NCBI GenBank assembly: GCA_027312165.1
Contig: DAICXN010000007.1
Span: forward strand, 1-33,228
Direction of reading: 5' to 3'
Source: Candidatus Saccharimonadota bacterium
GTDB taxonomy: Bacteria; Patescibacteriota; Saccharimonadia; Saccharimonadales; Saccharimonadaceae
Length of the DNA stretch: 33,228 bases
Shown here one piece after another: positions 32,025 through 33,228 of this stretch (within the stretch, counting starts at the first letter, position 1; every line of letters starts with the position of its first letter). The position numbers and the translations under genes are program-made. A model generated the notes under the pieces. It searched no databases. It was given only the letters and a program-made list of their open reading frames with translations, and was not told the DNA's origin.

Positions 32025-33228
32025 AAGGTACTCAAGGGCGCTAAATGGATGCCTAGACGTATATTACCGATGAAGGACGTGGAAGGCTGCGATAAGCCTC
32101 GGGTAGCTGTCAACAAGCTTTGATCCGGGGATCTCCGAATGAGGAAACTCAGCATGAGTCATGTCATGTTACTCATAACTGAATACATAGGTTATGTAGA
32201 GGGAACCATCTGAACTGAAACATCTTAGTAGGATGAGGAATAGAAAGTAAATAACGATTGCGAAAGTAGTGGCGAGCGAAATCGCAAGAGCCCAAACCTT
32301 TTAAGTTTTCACCTGTTTACAGGCGAATAAGTTGATAGACGAATACTTAAGAGGGGTTGTGATATTACATATGACCAAGCCAGAGAGTTGAAGCTTAGGT
32401 TTCAGCAATCTGGTTTGCGATTGCACTCTATCAGGTGTTAGTAAGGTAAGAAAACAGCGTGGTTAGCAGAATAGTTTGAATGACTAGCCAAAGGACGTGA
32501 AAGCCGCGTACGCGAAAACGACGCTGACCTTATATATGTTTTATCGAGTAGGGCGGGGCACGAGAAACCCTGTCTGAATCTGGCTGGACCACCAGCCAAG
32601 GCTAAATATAATATACGATCGATAGTGAACTAGTACAGCGATGGAAAGGTGAAAAGAACCCCGGGAGGGGAGTGAAATAGATCCTGAAATTTAGTGCCTA
32701 CAAGGAGTCGGAGCGGATTTATTCCGTGACGGCGTGCTTTTTGTAGAACGATCCAGCGAGTTAATTTCTTAGGCAAGGTTAAATCAATTGATGGAGCCAC
32801 AGTGAAAGCGAGCCTGAATAGGGCGAATTAGTCTAAGGGATTAGACCCGAAACCGGGTGACCTAACCATGAGCAGGCTGAAGCTACCGTAACAGGTAGTG
32901 AAGGGCCGAACCGTCGTACGCAGCAAAGTGCTCGGATGACTTGTGGTTAGCGGTGAAATGCCAATCGAACTCGGAGATAGCTGGTTCTCCTCGAAATAAC
33001 TTTAGGGTTAGCGTTGTGCGGTAACAGATGGGGGTAGAGCTCTGTCAAGGACTGGGGGGAGCAATCCTACCCACCCTTAACAAACTACGAATACCATCTG
33101 CGGAATCACAGCAGTTAGAACATCGGTGCTAAGATCGATGCTCGAAAGGGAAACAGCCCAGACCATCATCTAAGGTCCCCAAATTAACACTCAGTGGTAA
33201 ACAAGGTGAAATTTCTTAAACAGCTAGG
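32025..33228 (+). rRNA. rrl: 23S ribosomal RNA, 3'-truncated by the window
   Basis: Domain I and II signatures are clear: GGGCGCTAAATGGATGCCTAGAC near the start, GATGAAGGACGTGG, GGGGATCTCCGAATGAGGAAAC, GTAGTGGCGAGCGAA, CGATAGTGAACTAGTAC, and near the end GGAGATAGCTGGTTCTCC and CTAAGGTCCCCAA. The 5' end is estimated; the gene runs past the window end. No intron seen in the 1.2 kb present. Confidence 0.95.

Overview
The window comes from a Candidatus Saccharibacteria (TM7, Patescibacteria/CPR) chromosome. The best evidence is the 16S rRNA at about 27755-29299. From memory, it matches two classical TM7 probe targets: GATCAGCCAGACTGGGAC at 28114-28131 and TAAAACATAAAGGAATTGAC starting at 28692. 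Other features fit a small, reduced CPR genome: tightly overlapping operons, a threonyl-tRNA synthetase without its TGS domain, many transcripts that appear to start at or within a few bases of the start codon, unlinked 16S and 23S genes, and type IV secretion-like genes next to an LPxTG surface protein. No assignment below phylum level is attempted.

Layout. 1-1494: C-terminal part of a membrane GT2 glycosyltransferase, overlapped by nrdR on the other strand. 1950-2400: a small leaderless gene or RNA and tRNA-Val(GAC). 2455-7276: a T-box leader, then a membrane protein, thrS, an alkyltransferase-like protein and miaA, followed by a winged-helix protein and an MBL-fold protein. 7353-9839: rpmB, a site-2 protease, a candidate structured RNA, tRNA-Pro, a NUDIX-like/RNase H fusion and the RNase P RNA. 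9855-12546: rplT, rpmI, infC (AUU start) and comM. 12616-12999: tmRNA.

13050-16250 is an accessory, RNA-rich region. It holds a candidate sRNA, several small unknown minus-strand genes (two look like distant paralogues), and an RNA at 13974-14030 (minus) that matches the complete hammerhead ribozyme catalytic core. It also has a strong promoter feeding a roughly 340-nt highly structured transcript just upstream of the secretion genes. 16327-22424: membrane protein, proline-rich protein, VirD4/TraD-like ATPase, two-TM protein and LPKTG surface protein. 22581-27535: gyrB, gyrA and a DUF212/YuiD membrane protein. 27545-33228: 16S rRNA with its own promoter, boxA, processing stem and terminator; a small membrane gene; tRNA-Ala, tRNA-Val and tRNA-Ile; a small unknown gene; a divergent class 2 dihydroorotate dehydrogenase; then a separate promoter and the start of 23S rRNA.

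Functionally, most of the window is translation and RNA processing: rRNAs, five tRNAs, rnpB, ssrA, thrS, miaA, infC and ribosomal proteins. A second block covers chromosome topology and DNA transfer (gyrase, comM, TraD-like ATPase), and a third is cell-surface functions. The strongest candidate for something undescribed is the hammerhead ribozyme within the cluster of small unknown genes, followed by the structured RNAs at 15890-16230 and 8315-8466.
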